Source of the DNA: Conidiobolus incongruus B7586
Lineage: Eukaryota > Entomophthoromycota > Entomophthoromycetes > Entomophthorales > Conidiobolaceae
Length of the DNA stretch: 64,000 bases
Direction: 5' to 3'
Assembly (NCBI GenBank): GCA_000697335.1
Contig: JNEM01014685.1
Location: 1-64,000 of the forward strand
Positions within the stretch are counted from its first letter, which is position 1. Every line of letters begins with the position of its first letter. Below the pieces are notes generated by a model. That model was not told the origin of the DNA. It made no database searches and was given only the letters and a program-made list of their open reading frames with translations. Below are positions 1 through 12,628 of this stretch, in pieces. Position numbers and translations under genes: made by a program.

Positions 1-1049
1 ATATAAATATGAATTTTGAAAAAGTATATAATAATCTTTTTGGCGATAAAGAAAAAACTGGATAAAACTGCTTACTAGATAAAGTTAAGCTATAAAGTAT
101 TTAATGTATTTTATGATAAATATAAATATATAATAATATATTCGAATTCAGAACAATAAATGAAAAATATAGAAATATGATTTTAAATATTAAAAGGGAA
201 AGAATACAAAATAAAATTTAAGACAAAGATTATGATAAATAAAATTCGAATAATATTATAACTAATGTAATCAAAATAAATTAAAATTTACTTTTGAAAA
301 TTTTGATTTTATACTCAAATATGAGTCAAAAATTTATAGGAATGAGTAAAGTTTTAATTCTTAAAAAAACTAAATATTACTAATATAAACTAATATCTGA
401 AAAGGAAAAACTGAAAATAATACTTAGTCAATAGCTAAAGTATTTTAGTAATTTATAGGTATAAAAAGAAAAAATATATACAAAATCCTATCTTAAATAA
501 ACATATAATTGTTGTTTCTATTTATAACAAAAAACAAAGTGGAAAGAGGAGAATAAAAGTATTCATTTCGCTATATGATAAATAAATTAGTTAAAAAGTG
601 CAACTGAAATTTATTTTACTTGCATTAATTAACCTCAATATGTGTATTTTTCAGTATAGTGAATCGATTTTACTATTAAGTTAATAGTTTCATAATAAAT
701 AATGTCTATAAAGAAAATATAATAATGATAAAACTAAATATTACCTTAGACGTGTTATCAAAATAATTAGTTCATATCAAGTTAATCTTTTTGATCATCA
801 ATAAAGTTAAAAGAGGTTTTAGAAAATGATGAAAACTAAATTGAATGAAAATGAATCAAATTGGATTCTAATGAGTATATAAAAAAAATTTCAATTCTGA
901 ATTCAATTTCAATCAGCAAAATTCTTAATCTTCAATCTTCAAAATTGAAAATCTCTCATGTTGATTGGTCAAATGGGATTCTAATTGGCGATTTCAATTC
1001 TAATTATGACGATTCTTTAAAATTGGATTTGTGAATGAATTAATCTTAA
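1..1049. other. AT-rich gene-free stretch upstream of H2A
   Basis: I see no gene here in either strand. The sequence is A/T-rich with short runs. From about 840 onward, variants of the words AATTGGATTCTAAT and GATTTCAATT recur, which may be part of the H2A control region. An inverted CCAAT box (ATTGG) is at 964-968. No divergent H2B gene is present, although fungal H2A and H2B are often paired. Confidence 0.6.
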
Positions 1050-1056
1050 TATAAAG
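1050..1056 (+). promoter_or_regulatory. TATA box of the histone H2A gene
   Basis: The word TATAAAG lies 80 bp before the ATG. It sits in a short region with more G+C than its surroundings, and an inverted CCAAT box is about 85 bp further upstream. Spacing fits a TATA element, but the start of transcription cannot be seen. Confidence 0.5.
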
Positions 1057-1129
1057 GAATCTTCTGGGGCCAAATTTTAAAATTACTTTTGATCTTCGTT
1101 TTTATTATCATTCACATATATCACACATA

Positions 1130-1528
1130 ATGTCTGGAAAAGGAGGTAAAGGAAAAGCCGCCGCTGCTGAATCTTCTTCTCGTTCTCGTTCTTCTAAGGC
1201 CGGTCTTCAATTTCCTGTCGGTCGTATTCATCGTCTCTTAAAGAAGGGTAACTATGCTCAACGTGTTGCTGCTGGTGCCCCCGTCTACTTGGCTTCTGTT
1301 TTAGAATACTTAACTGCTGAAATTCTTGAATTGGCTGGTAACGCCGCTCGTGATAACAAGAAGACCAGAATTATCCCTCGTCATTTACAACTTGCCATCC
1401 GTAATGACGAAGAATTGTCTAAGCTCTTAGGACACGTTACCATCGCCCAAGGTGGTGTTCTTCCCAACATCCAAGGTGTCCTTCTTCCCAAGAAGAGCAA
1501 GAAGGAAGACGGTACTCAAGAATCTTAA
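1130..1528 (+). CDS. HTA1: Histone H2A
   Basis: Core nucleosomal histone that pairs with H2B and binds DNA in the nucleus. The 132-residue product has the usual length. After a Ser/Arg/Lys-rich N-terminal tail comes the canonical block [14 protein letters not shown] (about residues 24-37), then the histone fold with the H2A signature [13 protein letters not shown] (about 69-81). The acidic-patch residues E-x-L-E-L and the docking region [10 protein letters not shown] are kept. The gene is intronless and codes with many C- or G-ending codons, unlike its surroundings, as expected for a highly expressed gene. The C-terminus reads GTQES. Fungal H2A usually ends in SQE plus a hydrophobic residue, the site of DNA-damage phosphorylation. 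Here the target residue would be Thr and the last residue is Ser. This is an ordinary H2A rather than H2A.Z. Poly(A)-like AATAAATAAATG follows at about 1647. Confidence 0.97.
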   Translation: MSGKGGKGKAAAAESSSRSRSSKAGLQFPVGRIHRLLKKGNYAQRVAAGAPVYLASVLEYLTAEILELAGNAARDNKKTRIIPRHLQLAIRNDEELSKLLGHVTIAQGGVLPNIQGVLLPKKSKKEDGTQES

Positions 1529-1655
1529 ATTGACTCTTGTATCATCCAAATTGCTTTTTACAATTTTTCATTTTTTTTTCCTGTGTATGTCTTTATTCGC
1601 TAATCTGGACTTGTTAAATAAGTCTTTTGTACTCTATAGGATACTCAATAAATAA

Positions 1656-2487
1656 ATGTACCCTTTCGCATTTGAAGTAAATAATAACACTTTTAGCGTA
1701 TTTTGTATTTCCTTTACTATCAGCTATTTGTCAATAAAGTCAAAAAATACTGCATTTTAAAAATATATTAGTTTATATCTAATTATTATTAAAATTTTTA
1801 TAAGATCTTCCATACCATTGAAACTTATTTATTTCATTTTATAAGGCAATAATAATTTTAAAATTATAATTGATGGTATATTATATTTTTATGATTGTTA
1901 AAGCAATTGAAATTTAATGAAATTAAGGCGATTTCAAAAGTTTAATTCTTATTTTAAAAATTTCAATTTCTTGGTTATTTCCTAACTCAATAATAAGTTC
2001 ATTAAACACTACTTTTCTGTAATAGAATCTTCCATTATCATTTATTTCAATTATCACACTATTTTTAATAATTGAAACAAAATAATATAAGATATATTTT
2101 TAATCGATTAATATTAATAATATCACTATGTATAATTTACAATAAGATATATTATAATTTTATTATTATTTATATTTTCTAATTAATTTATAATGAACAT
2201 AGTGAAAATATTTTAGCTTTCTCATATTCTACACATTAACAATCTTATACCATTTGAAATTATTTTATTACTATTTAATAATTTAAGAGATTTAGATTGT
2301 TTAAGATATAAAAAGTTATATGTACAATTATTCTTGAAAATGGAACTTTATTCATAACTGTAAAAATAAATAAAATGTAATAGTAAATTTTAATTTTTTT
2401 CTGATGTTGTCTCTTTTTTAAAAATGCATAATTTAAAATAAGATTTAATTTATAGTTATAAGTATTACTTTGAATTTGAAGTAATGG
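1656..2487. other. AT-rich stretch without genes
   Basis: I see only A/T-rich sequence with no credible coding region or RNA gene. The open frame on the minus strand at 2275-2550 is made of Ile/Asn/Tyr/Lys codons and has no motif. Confidence 0.5.
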
Positions 2488-3660
2488 GAAATTTTTTAAT
2501 TTCTGATTTTTCAAATATATTATTAGTTTTAAATAAATAAATATATACAAAATAAATAAGTGATTATATATATATAAAATAATTTTTTTGATTAAAAAAT
2601 TAACTTTTTAAAATTAATTATTTAATTTAATTATGTTTAAACTAAATAATCATCATCAAAAGTTTTTTATTTTAATATTAATAAAACTTAAATATAAACC
2701 TTTTAAAATTATTTAGAATTTTTAAACAGCTTTTAATAATAAAATATCATTTAAATTAACTATTTATTATCAGGTATAATATTTTAAAACTAAAAAAAAT
2801 TATTTAAAATTTATTAAAATATAAAAAATTAACTTTAACTATTATTTTTTTAATTATTAATAGAGTAAAAAAATATTAAAAAATACTTTTTTATTTTAGT
2901 TAAAGAAATATCTAAATACTTTAATATTAGTTTTATAAGTATTATATATATATTAAAGTTTAAATTAAAATTAATTAATAAAAATATAAAATAAATACCT
3001 TATAATTTATTTAAAGCTTAAAAAAAGTTAAAATAACTATTATTAAATAAAACTTACTAAAATATTATTAGAAACTTAAACTTTTTTAGTAAATAAATAT
3101 AATTAATAAATTTTAAATTCTTCTATATAATCTTTTATTAGAATATAAATTAAAATGTTAGATTAAATTAAATTAACTTTTTTTATAAATCTTTTTAAAT
3201 AGATATTTTATTAATATATAAATGTTAATTATTTTAATAAATTATAATAGTATATGCTACTCTTATTTAATTCTTAAAAAAATTAATTAATAATAAATTT
3301 TATATTGCTTTTTTAAATTAAAGTATTTTTAATTAGTATTCTCAAATAATTTAATAAAACTTATTAATTATATAATAATTATAAAATATATAAATTTAAA
3401 ACTGTAAAAAATTTTTTAATTAAAAATAACTAGAAAAAACCACTATGTCTAGTATATTTTTTGAATTATAATTTATATAATTATAATTACTTTAGGTAAT
3501 TAAGAAACTAACTTATAAGAAAGAAAATTTCTATAGAAAAATTTAATTAGTTTGTAAAATATTAAATTTTAATCTTTAATAAAAAGTATTACTTTTTAAG
3601 TATTAAAAATTTGTTAAAAGTATAGCAAAAAGTTATTAATAATAAAAAAATTATTAAATT
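2488..3660 (+). repeat. AT-rich dispersed repeat, family A, copy 1
   Basis: The same sequence recurs at 50355-51075 in this orientation and at about 19700-20690 and 29605-31325 in the opposite one. Shared landmarks in order are GGGAAATTTTTTAATTTCTG at the left end, CACTAAAAAATTAA-like words, TTTAAATCAACTATTTAT, CTTTAGGTAATTAA, and AAAAGTATAGCAAAAAGTTA near the right end. Full length is about 1.1-1.2 kb. I found no terminal inverted repeats, clear target duplication or protein, so the class is unknown. It may be a worn non-LTR element, a Helitron-like unit or a non-autonomous repeat. Confidence 0.6.
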
Positions 3661-4499
3661 TATATTATATATTTAATTTTATTTATTATATATTAAAATG
3701 CTTATTTATTTTATATCACAAAAAATTCCCATTATTTTAAATATAGAGTAATATTTAATTTGATCTAAAATTTATTCAAATCAAATTTTGAAATTTAGCA
3801 TATATTTTTAAATAATATATTATTAATAATTAGACTTTAGATAAATACTTATTATTTTTTAATATTAATATAACAATAATTTTATAGAAATATTTATCTG
3901 CAATTAATTTATTGATATTCTTTTAAAATAAATCTCATAAAAGTGAAATTATATAATAATCAAATTATTACCTATTAAATAATCTTAAATTTGTAAAAAT
4001 AATATATTATTTAATATTATTAATAATTTACAAATTCATAGTACAATATATTTAAACAGCATATATATATATATATACATATTATTAATTTTTTTTCAAA
4101 TTCTTTTTTTCCAATGCTAGTTTGAAATTCACTAATAATTATTTTTGATTTTAATATATATTTCTATCTTAGTAATTATATATATTTGAAGATTACCAAA
4201 TATTAAATTAGTGTGATACATATATTTATTAACTTGAATTTACAATAATATTTGATATCTAAATATTGTAATAAAAATTCGATACCAGTTTTAAAAATTC
4301 GCTTACAATATTGAAATAAGTATTGATATTCATCTAATGGTCATTTATTAATCATATATTCATTCACAATTATACCAATTTTAACATTTTGGAAATTTTT
4401 TATAAAAAACATATACTAATTATTCGATCATAATAAATAAGTATTGAAAAAATAATATAATAATAATTATAGTTGTTTTTTGCTAGGCAAGTAGTTATT
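3661..4499. other. AT-rich stretch without genes
   Basis: Nothing recognisable. A (TA)n run lies at about 4062-4078. Confidence 0.5.
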
Positions 4500-5090
4500 C
4501 TTATTTAATACTCAACAATTTTTCGAGAACGCTGAAAATGTTGTGTGTACTTGACTCCAGCAGCCAAGAATCATATTTACCTATATTATTGGATAAATGG
4601 AAAATAAAAATAGCAGAAACAGTTTTATATAACATGTACAGTTTATAACTTGTACTCAACCTAAAATCTTCTAACGATTCAAATAAAAAAATATAATAAA
4701 ATATAAGATCAAATATAATGTCAAATTGCTAAAGGGAGCATAGTCTTCAGGTGTTGTAATCTTAGGTAGAATTAATATAGTTTAACTCTACAGTTTTATT
4801 TTGTAGATGTTATTATATAGTTGTCCTTAAATTCAATAGCAAAATAATATTTTATATAGTTTATTATACTTATAATAAATGATATTTTGCTAAACATATC
4901 TTCTTAAATAAAATAAAATATATATAATTTTTGAAATAAGATATTAATATAAATAAATAATAAAAATATGTAATATAGGTATATAGTATCATATTCATAT
5001 ATATTTATATTATATTTTGACTAAAATCTGAGATTCAATCAAATTTTGAAAATTTTTGATAATTGGATTATAAAAAAGAATTAGATTACC
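4500..5090 (-). mobile_element. LINE reverse-transcriptase fragment, copy 1
   Basis: On the minus strand two short frames resemble the start of a non-LTR reverse transcriptase. One reads LPKITTPEDYAPFSNLTLY, like the 'IPK..P..YRPISL' region. The next reads YKTVSAIFIFHLSNNIGKYD and then STHNIFSVLEKLL, like 'YKI..K.L..RL...I..' followed by 'GRS..DNI....E'. A second, more eroded copy with the same order lies at 30045-30635. Both are short, frameshifted remains of the same element, with no catalytic YADD block or endonuclease seen. Assignment to LINE rests on these motifs only. Confidence 0.5.
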
Positions 5091-6084
5091 ATATATATCT
5101 TTAAATAATATATATTTTTGACTTAATTTTTATAAATTACTTTTTAATTGCATTTTCTTTGTATTTTATATTATAATATCTCCAGTCATTTTGAACTTAA
5201 TAATAGTTATTATATATAATAGAATAAATTTAAATTTAAATAAAATAATAAAATATGAAAATTTTAATTATATATATTATTAATTATTTTAATATAATTA
5301 TTGAGTTTAATAATTAGTAAATAATGAATTAGATTCTATAATTATTATGCTATTCCTTACCTTATTTATTTTTTAAGTTTTATTAGAAATATAATATTTA
5401 ATTAAAAAATATAATTTTAAGAAATTAGAAATTCAATAATTTTTATTATATAATATTATGATATATGTAATTTCTATTATTAATGATATAGTTTTTTATT
5501 TAATATTTATTGGATTACTTTTATTTTAAATTTTATTTTAATAAAAATATATTTAACATTTATATATTTTATATACTATTGAAAGTGAGATAATGAATTA
5601 TTTTAAAATATTTGAAACAATTAATGAAAAAATATTGATAAAATTCCATATTTTGATAATATATATTATATAAATTGATAAGGCTTTTTTATTAATTCAT
5701 AAATATTATCTTAAATTATATATGCAAATGAATATATCATTACTCCAAATATTCTTTTAAAATGTTATTTAATATTAGAAATATGTGCTTTAGTTAAAAT
5801 TATAATGATAGTTATATTTTATAATATATTTCTTTAATATAAAATAAATAGAATTTTAATATAATTTAAGATATAAATTATTAATAAGTATTGGTGGGAG
5901 GAGATTAGTATCTTTAATAGATAATATTAATTTTATTCATTTAGCATTATTACTATGATGCTATTTCAAGCTTTAATTTATGTTTGATATATGATAAGAT
6001 CTTTATAATAATATATATTCTTTGAATTTAATATGATTTGGTCTTCCTTTTGTCCATAATATCTATAAGTTTATTTTCCCACTA
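5091..6084. other. AT-rich stretch without genes
   Basis: Extremely A/T-rich; no coding region, RNA gene or clear repeat seen. Confidence 0.5.
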
Positions 6085-7124
6085 TTGATATATTTTTTAA
6101 TAAATATAATTTGTTATTTAATATTAAGAGTTTTTACTCTAGCAAGCTCTGTACTATTTCAAACCTACTGTACTATTTTTCTAACTAAGAGAGGAATCAG
6201 GACAAGTATAGCCATTAAGAACCCTGACTATTCAGAAATAATATTTGTTGTGAGTTTTTACTGTGGCATATTTCAGCTTATCAAGGGTATTATGCTTTGG
6301 AAAAATGATTAAATAAATTTATGGATAAATATCTGAAGAAATCATTCATCAGTGGAATGATGGTTTTTGTCTTCATCACTCAAATTCGAAGTGACTTAAG
6401 TGTTACACTACCTCAGTTCAAAGGGTATTTTCTAGACATGGTGCGTAAATAGTACTATGTATTCACTCACTTTAATGAAGTTCGTTAATCTGTTTTTGCT
6501 TTTTCATTCATTAACGATTTTATTTTGACTCCTATTCACCAATAAAATGAGAGAACTACTTCAGTTTTATCCGATACTACCCCTCCATTGAATACTAGTT
6601 TGGGACGCTTAAGAGGATTCCAAATTTTTGAATTTTTAGTGATTACAGTGTTGATAAGTACCATCGTGCAGTTTTTTATATTATATATCTGGTTAGACAT
6701 TATAGTAGATAGAATATCCAATGAACTACCACAATTTCGTATCTCTACTCGACTATTAAACTTGATATTAGTAAAGAATTTTTTATTACCAATATTTGTG
6801 CTTGATGCAATCATCTGTTTGATTCCAATGTTTATTGTAGAGTCATATGCAGCAAAAGAATGCTATGAAATTGATGAAAATCAAAAGTTGAGAGCTTTAG
6901 GAGCGGCTAGCATATTTTGCAGTTTATTCGGATGCTTATCCAATTGTGGCTCATTAACTCTAACTGTAGTACATCGCTAATCAAATTTCAAATTCCAACT
7001 TAGTAATTTCTTGAGTTTAATCACTGTCAGCATCATTTTAATCCAATTTTCTAGTGCATTTGTTTATTTGCCTGAGCTTACTCTCATATTAATTATTTTT
7101 ACCAGTTGCAGCAAATCGATTTAA
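6085..7124 (+). pseudogene. Decayed gene for a multi-spanning membrane protein
   Basis: Coding-like sequence with better base composition than its flanks. A first block (6085-6312) encodes a hydrophobic helix, then Thr-Lys-Arg-Gly-Ile and a second helix. It has no ATG and is in another frame than what follows. From an ATG at 6321 a frame runs to about 6444, and a plausible intron (GTAAAT at 6445, TTCAG ending at 6564) would join it in phase to 6565-6980. That part encodes three hydrophobic helices separated by charged loops. An in-frame TAA at 6978-6980 is followed in the same frame by another hydrophobic stretch to 7124. At least one frame break and one stop suggest a pseudogene. The layout could be that of a seven-helix receptor-like protein, but I do not recognise the family. 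Confidence 0.45.
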
Positions 7125-8229
7125 TTTATGAAAAATTATATTAAAAATATAGAAACAATATCAATTTTTTAAAAATGCTTCAATCTTTTTTATCTATAAT
7201 TGTTTTCCAAATTTAATGGGATCTCTTGGTTGATGTTACCTTTAATTATTTTTTGCAATTACTTCTATAATCTATATAATCAATTTATTTTCTAACTATA
7301 TTTATGTTGGGGTAAAACTATATAGGTTTAAATATATGAATTGTTTCAATATATAAAATTATGTAGTGTTTACATTAATAGTATAATTGGGATACTATAA
7401 TCAAAAATATGGTTATTAAATCAATATCAATAATTAAAAAAGTATATTTATTTTTAAAATTCATTGAAAATGTATTAATTCAAATTTCTAGTATATAAAA
7501 ACCAATTTTAATAGTATATATTCAGAATTTATATATTGACTTCTAAAAAATATATTAAATACCCAATCAATCATATAAGAGTATTATAGACCAAAAATTT
7601 GATATAAATTTTATTTTTGCAAATATAATAATTGAATTACATTATATAAATATCTTGTATAAAAGAAAAAATTATTTGCAATATATTCTAAGTTGGTGAA
7701 TTAATATATTTTAATCATGATTCATATAACATATTTACCATAGATTTTGTTAAAAGAGACATAGATAATATTCATAATTGGTTATACAAAATAAATGAAA
7801 ATATTTGATATTATAGTTATATTCAAAGCCTTAATTAATCAATTCATTCATTAATTGACTAAAAATTTTATATTAAGTCTATTCCAGAATAGTTTATTTT
7901 TTGAAACATTCACAATATAAGTCTATCAAAGATATAAATATCACTATACAAAAAAATTAAATTATATAAGATATATTTTTAATAAAATAATTTTATTTAA
8001 ATATAATCAAAATTAGAAATTTTTCTATAAATAGAATTATCAGGTTCTTAAAAATATTAATGTATTTAAATATTCCATTGATATTATAATCATTTAAATG
8101 ATTAAATATATAAATCTTGTTTTTTTAAACTAGTAGAAATATTTAATTATAAACCATGTTTAAAATCATAGTTATTATAAATAAAAATTTTTAGGCAAAT
8201 ATATTTCATATAAGAATTTAAAATATTAA
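7125..8229. other. AT-rich stretch without genes
   Basis: No gene, RNA or repeat that I can support between the membrane-protein pseudogene and the transposon end. Confidence 0.5.
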
Positions 8230-8248
8230 GCCAACTCAAATCTGTCCT
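8230..8248 (+). repeat. Left terminal inverted repeat of the Harbinger element
   Basis: The 19 bases GCCAACTCAAATCTGTCCT are repeated in inverted form at 10759-10777. Weaker inverted similarity continues inward (CTAATTTTC on both sides). Confidence 0.9.
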
Positions 8249-10758
8249 ACTTTTTCTAATTTTCAGTTTGACTGATTTTGGTTTTTGAAAAAATTAATCA
8301 CCCAGCCAAAAAAATCAAAAAAATTAGTCATAAAAAAATAGCTTACTAATTTTTTCAATTCATAAAATCCACCTGTTTTCTCCTATAAACTATGAAAATA
8401 AAGCTAAAAGTATATTATTGCATTTCACAACAGTGTAACTTTATTCTATATTAATTAAACAACTTTTATTTTGTGTTAAATATCAAACAAATTTACTAAC
8501 AAAAACATCATTTTTAAGCTTTATCTTGTTTTTTTCTTTTATATCATCTATTATTAATACTAGTAATAATAATAAAAGCTCCCTTAAACTACATTTAATA
8601 GAAGCTATATTTAATTAGTTAAAGCAAAAAGAAAACTATGAATCCTGGTGTTTTAACAAGTTAAATATTTTTTTTTAAATATACAACTCTATTTTTATTT
8701 TAAAAGGAATAAATTACTTAAAGTTAAAAAAAAAGCTTGATAAAATATTTAATTATGTAAAGACTCTTATTCACAAATTTAAAACTACTGAATAAGTTTT
8801 AACAAGTAAATAATATAGTAGAAATAGTTTTTTGTTTACAACAATTAATGTTATTATAACACAAGATGATTTAATTTTTAAAGCCTCTAATATAGCTCCT
8901 ATAGCCTCTTTATTACACAACTAATCTTACTATAAGGAATTAAATGCTTTAGATAATAAAGAATAAAGTAGTAGCTTTTATCTTTAGTTATCTTCTTTAA
9001 GTGAAAGCTTTAGAAGTATAAGAAACAATGAAAGAAAAAAGAAAAGTACTTAATTTTTTCTTTTCCTTAAGATTATCAAAGAAAATATATAAGAGTAAAA
9101 TAAAATTTTAAGATAGTAAATTAAGATACAACAACTACAAAAAGAATATTAGTTACAACTATTAGAACAACAACAATTTTTAATAGAAAAACTCTTATAA
9201 TTAATACAAAAGAATTTTAAAAAAAGTAATTAGTTTATATAAATTTTATTACTAAACAAAATATAATCAAAAAAATACATTTAAAATAGTTAACCAAGTG
9301 TTAATTTATGATAACATTACCACTTGTGATTTATTTAATTTAATAAAATTATCATGTGTGTTGATTATATTTTGCTTATTATCATCAATATTAATATTTT
9401 CACTAGTTTCTTTTTTAATTCCTTCTTCTAAATTATAATCTTGTTTATTAAGAGAAATAAAGTTATAAAGAAAAATAGTTATATATATAAGTGTAACAAC
9501 AAATTAATAAGCTTTTGCATTTTATATATAATAAAGTAATAATCTTAAACAAGGAAAGATAGCTTTCCAAATACTAAAAGTTTTTTCTACTATAAATTAC
9601 CTTTTATTATATATAATATTAAATTCCTCTATTTTTTATTTTATAGAGGGAAAAACAACTTCAATCTAATTTCTTTATAATAAAATAACTATAAACTTAT
9701 TATTAGTATAACCTATAAAAAACACAAATTAAGTATATTTATTTGTTATTGATAATAAATTAAATTAAGTATAAAATAATTATATTGCTTATTATTATTT
9801 GTAAGAATATATTTTCTTTATTTAAAGTATTTATTTAACTCATTGAATAATTTAAATGCTTTTAAAATACTAGAGTCATAATATAATTTAGGTTTCTTAG
9901 ACTTAAAATATATAAATTTATTTAAAGATAATATAACAACTATATATTAAAGGCTGTGTGTGCTTTTTTTGTTGTAATATAATTGTATGTGAAATATAAG
10001 CTAATCTTCAAGTATAATATAACTACTATTTAAGTAGCCAATATAGTTATTAAAGGGGGGTTATTCCAAATAAAATTTTTCTATATTATAATAATTTTCT
10101 AGCTAAACTATTTAATCTTCTAGTTTTTCTCTAATAAAATATATTACTCTTTTAATGTATAAAATAATAATTCCTTCTCCTATTTAGAATTTTTCAGCTA
10201 TATTTTTTAAACATGCTTTTTTGTAACCTAGTTAGTAAAGTGTAACTGCTAACTGAGTTTCTAAAGGTGTTTGTTTTCCTTGATGAGAAGAAATGAAATT
10301 TATATGTGACCACAAAATATTGGCAAGTTGGAAAAACTTGGCCTTTAGCATCCTTATCCATCTTTTGAAATTATTTTCTTCAAAAAGAAGTTTACATATA
10401 GACTACTGTAGCAAGTATGGTATATATAGCAAGTGTGGAGATGTATATCTTGAGGTTTTTAGTTCATATAATAATCTTAAAATTGCTAGATCATTTATGT
10501 TCTCATCAAAGTTAACTATAATAAAGGTAATAAGGAACTCTACTGTTTCTTTTATGCTAGGCATAACAAAAAAATAAAACTAGTGAAGTGATTTTGATGA
10601 ATACAATATATTTTTTAGTTTGAGAAGTGGAATACTTGATTATTAATTATTTTAAGACTTTAGAGTTAATTATGGGAAAACATCACTGAATTTTCTTTTT
10701 GGGACATATTTGAGTACATTTTTAACATTTTTCAAAAAAATCAGGAAAATTAGGAATC

Positions 10759-10777
10759 AGGACAGATTTGAGTTGGC
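10759..10777 (-). repeat. Right terminal inverted repeat of the Harbinger element
   Basis: Exact inverse of the left end over 19 bases. The flanks are TATTAA on the left and CCATTA on the right, so no perfect three-base target duplication directly abuts the ends. Confidence 0.9.
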
Positions 10778-12559
10778 CCATTATTTATCTGTCTTGTCTA
10801 TATCTGTGAATAAAACTTTAATTTATTCTTAGATAAATAGTTGTTCTAGTAATTTTGAATAAATTATTATTAATTAAATTGTTAATATGAATTTTCTAAT
10901 CAGAAACTATAAAACTCAATCATAAACATTTTGATAATTAAGTAAAAGTTGGAATTATGAGATTGGTAATTAATGAAATATCAGATATTTGCCTTATATT
11001 GAAAATTTATCATATTCAATTTTTAAATTAGCTGTGGAATAATGTCGAATATTATTTTTTGATCAATATTATTAACATTATATTATTAGTATTATTATAA
11101 TTTATTTATTTTGATTTGAGATGATTCAAGTTTTAATTTAAAATGAGGCATATACATATAATATGTTTTCAACTGAATGATTTAATAAAAGTTAAAATTT
11201 GTCAATTTTTTCTGAAGTAAATGAATAAGCATAATGAAATAGGTTTGAAACAATATTTCCAAAAGTAATGGTTATTTACGCAAACAAAAGGGTCAATTCA
11301 AGCCAATATCTAACATTCAATCAGAATAATAAAAATTTATCACAGTATATAATAAAATGGTATAAATCATTCTTATGAAAACACCAAAAATATATCCAAA
11401 GTTCATAATTTGGATCTAGTACTATGATCTAGATTGAGAATTGATATAATAATCAACTGTTCATATTTCCCATTAATTATAGAAAATTGAGATCATTTAT
11501 TTTATTTTTTTTAAATAAACAGATTATTATTATTATTATTATATTATTTTGATTCAATTGGAAAATTAAAATTATTTTTCCTACAGTTTGTGGTATAAAC
11601 TTAAGAAATAATGGACTAAATGCACAAAGCAAATAATAAAAAAACAATATTTAGTAAAATTAGCTATAGGAAAGCTTAAATTTGAAATTATAGTATGTTT
11701 GGTAAGATAAAATATCTCATAGATATATCAAAATTGGAAATTTATTTGGAAAATTACCTAATTGAATAATAAAAACAAGTTAGAATGATCTAAGAAAAAT
11801 ATTGGCTTATTCAATTAATTAGCTAGTTAAAATTCCAAATAATGATTAATTTTTGAACTATATTGGTAATATTTAATTGAACTAAAGATTTATTATGTCA
11901 TTATAAAAAAATAATTTTTGATAATAAATCACCAGTTCCAACTTCACTTGAATCCTTTACAAATGATTTTAGTAATCAATAAAAATATTCTATTTAGAAA
12001 TTCGATCAATAGTAAAAAAATAATAATCATTGCAGACTACGTAAATAATTTAAATGATTTAATATATTAAGTGCTCACAATACATTATTTTTACGGGGTA
12101 ACCAGAATTTTACATAATAATATCTCCTTGATTATTACTTGAAGTTACTTTGCGCAGATCATCGGTGATTTAAATTATAGCCAAAACTTTATATTGGCGC
12201 TTAGAAAGTGTATCAAATATTAAACAATGATAATACTATCATTTTATAATAATCATTAATTCAAATTTAAATATCGTTAATTAAAAATATAATCAAAATT
12301 TCAATCTTTTTATTTTATGAAATTATTTTTATAGATATACTATTACAAAATATTAGATATTGACTATGAAATCAAATCAAATATAGGATAATAACTTGAC
12401 TAAATTTGGAAATTGATATTTAATTTTATAAATTTTAGTGATTGGTCAAATCTCATTTAAAACGACACCAATTTCAAGACAAAGAAATTCCTAAATACAA
12501 AATTAGAAAGAGTTGATTTTAAAACCGTAACCTGCATTTTATTCATTTTTGGTTGATAG
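10778..12559. other. Gene-free stretch before the membrane-protein array
   Basis: No coding region seen. Around 12080-12210 are short words with more G+C (ACGGGGTAACC, TTGCGCAGATCATCGG) that may belong to the control region of the next gene, but I cannot assign them. Confidence 0.45.
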
Positions 12560-12570
12560 TATATATATAA
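12560..12570 (+). promoter_or_regulatory. TATA-like element of the first VC0807-like gene
   Basis: TATATATATAA stands about 60 bp before the ATG at 12629. The leader ends in AAATTATTCAAATA just before the ATG. The third intact copy has GAATTATTCAAAAT at the same place, so the leader is shared between paralogues. Confidence 0.4.
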
Positions 12571-12628
12571 GTCAAACAAAACTAAAATTAAATAAAATCA
12601 GTAAAAACTAGATCAAATTATTCAAATA

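Larger units (their letters stand above)
8230..10777 (-). mobile_element. PIF/Harbinger-type DNA transposon, decayed
   Basis: A 2.55 kb element bounded by 19-bp perfect inverted repeats. On the minus strand from about 10560 to 9470 lies a broken transposase. Its N-terminal part has FKRWIRMLKAKFFQLANI then TPLETQLAVTLY, the helix-turn-helix region typical of fungal DDE_Tnp_4 (Harbinger) proteins, followed by IAEKF-x-IGEG and an RVI-like helix. Its C-terminal part has EEFN, then IVEKTFSIWKAIFPCLR, matching the last DDE region (usually 'VVE.AFG.WK.RFP.LR'). A second region on the plus strand (about 8700-9235) ends in a Gln-rich coiled coil and may be the accessory SANT/Myb-like protein of this superfamily. 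Both frames are full of stops, many where Gln, Arg or Trp is expected, so the copy is inactive. I could not settle the target-site duplication. Confidence 0.8.

Noticed and set aside
10293-10577. Plus-strand frame inside the Harbinger element
   Set aside because: It is antisense to the recognisable N-terminal part of the transposase.
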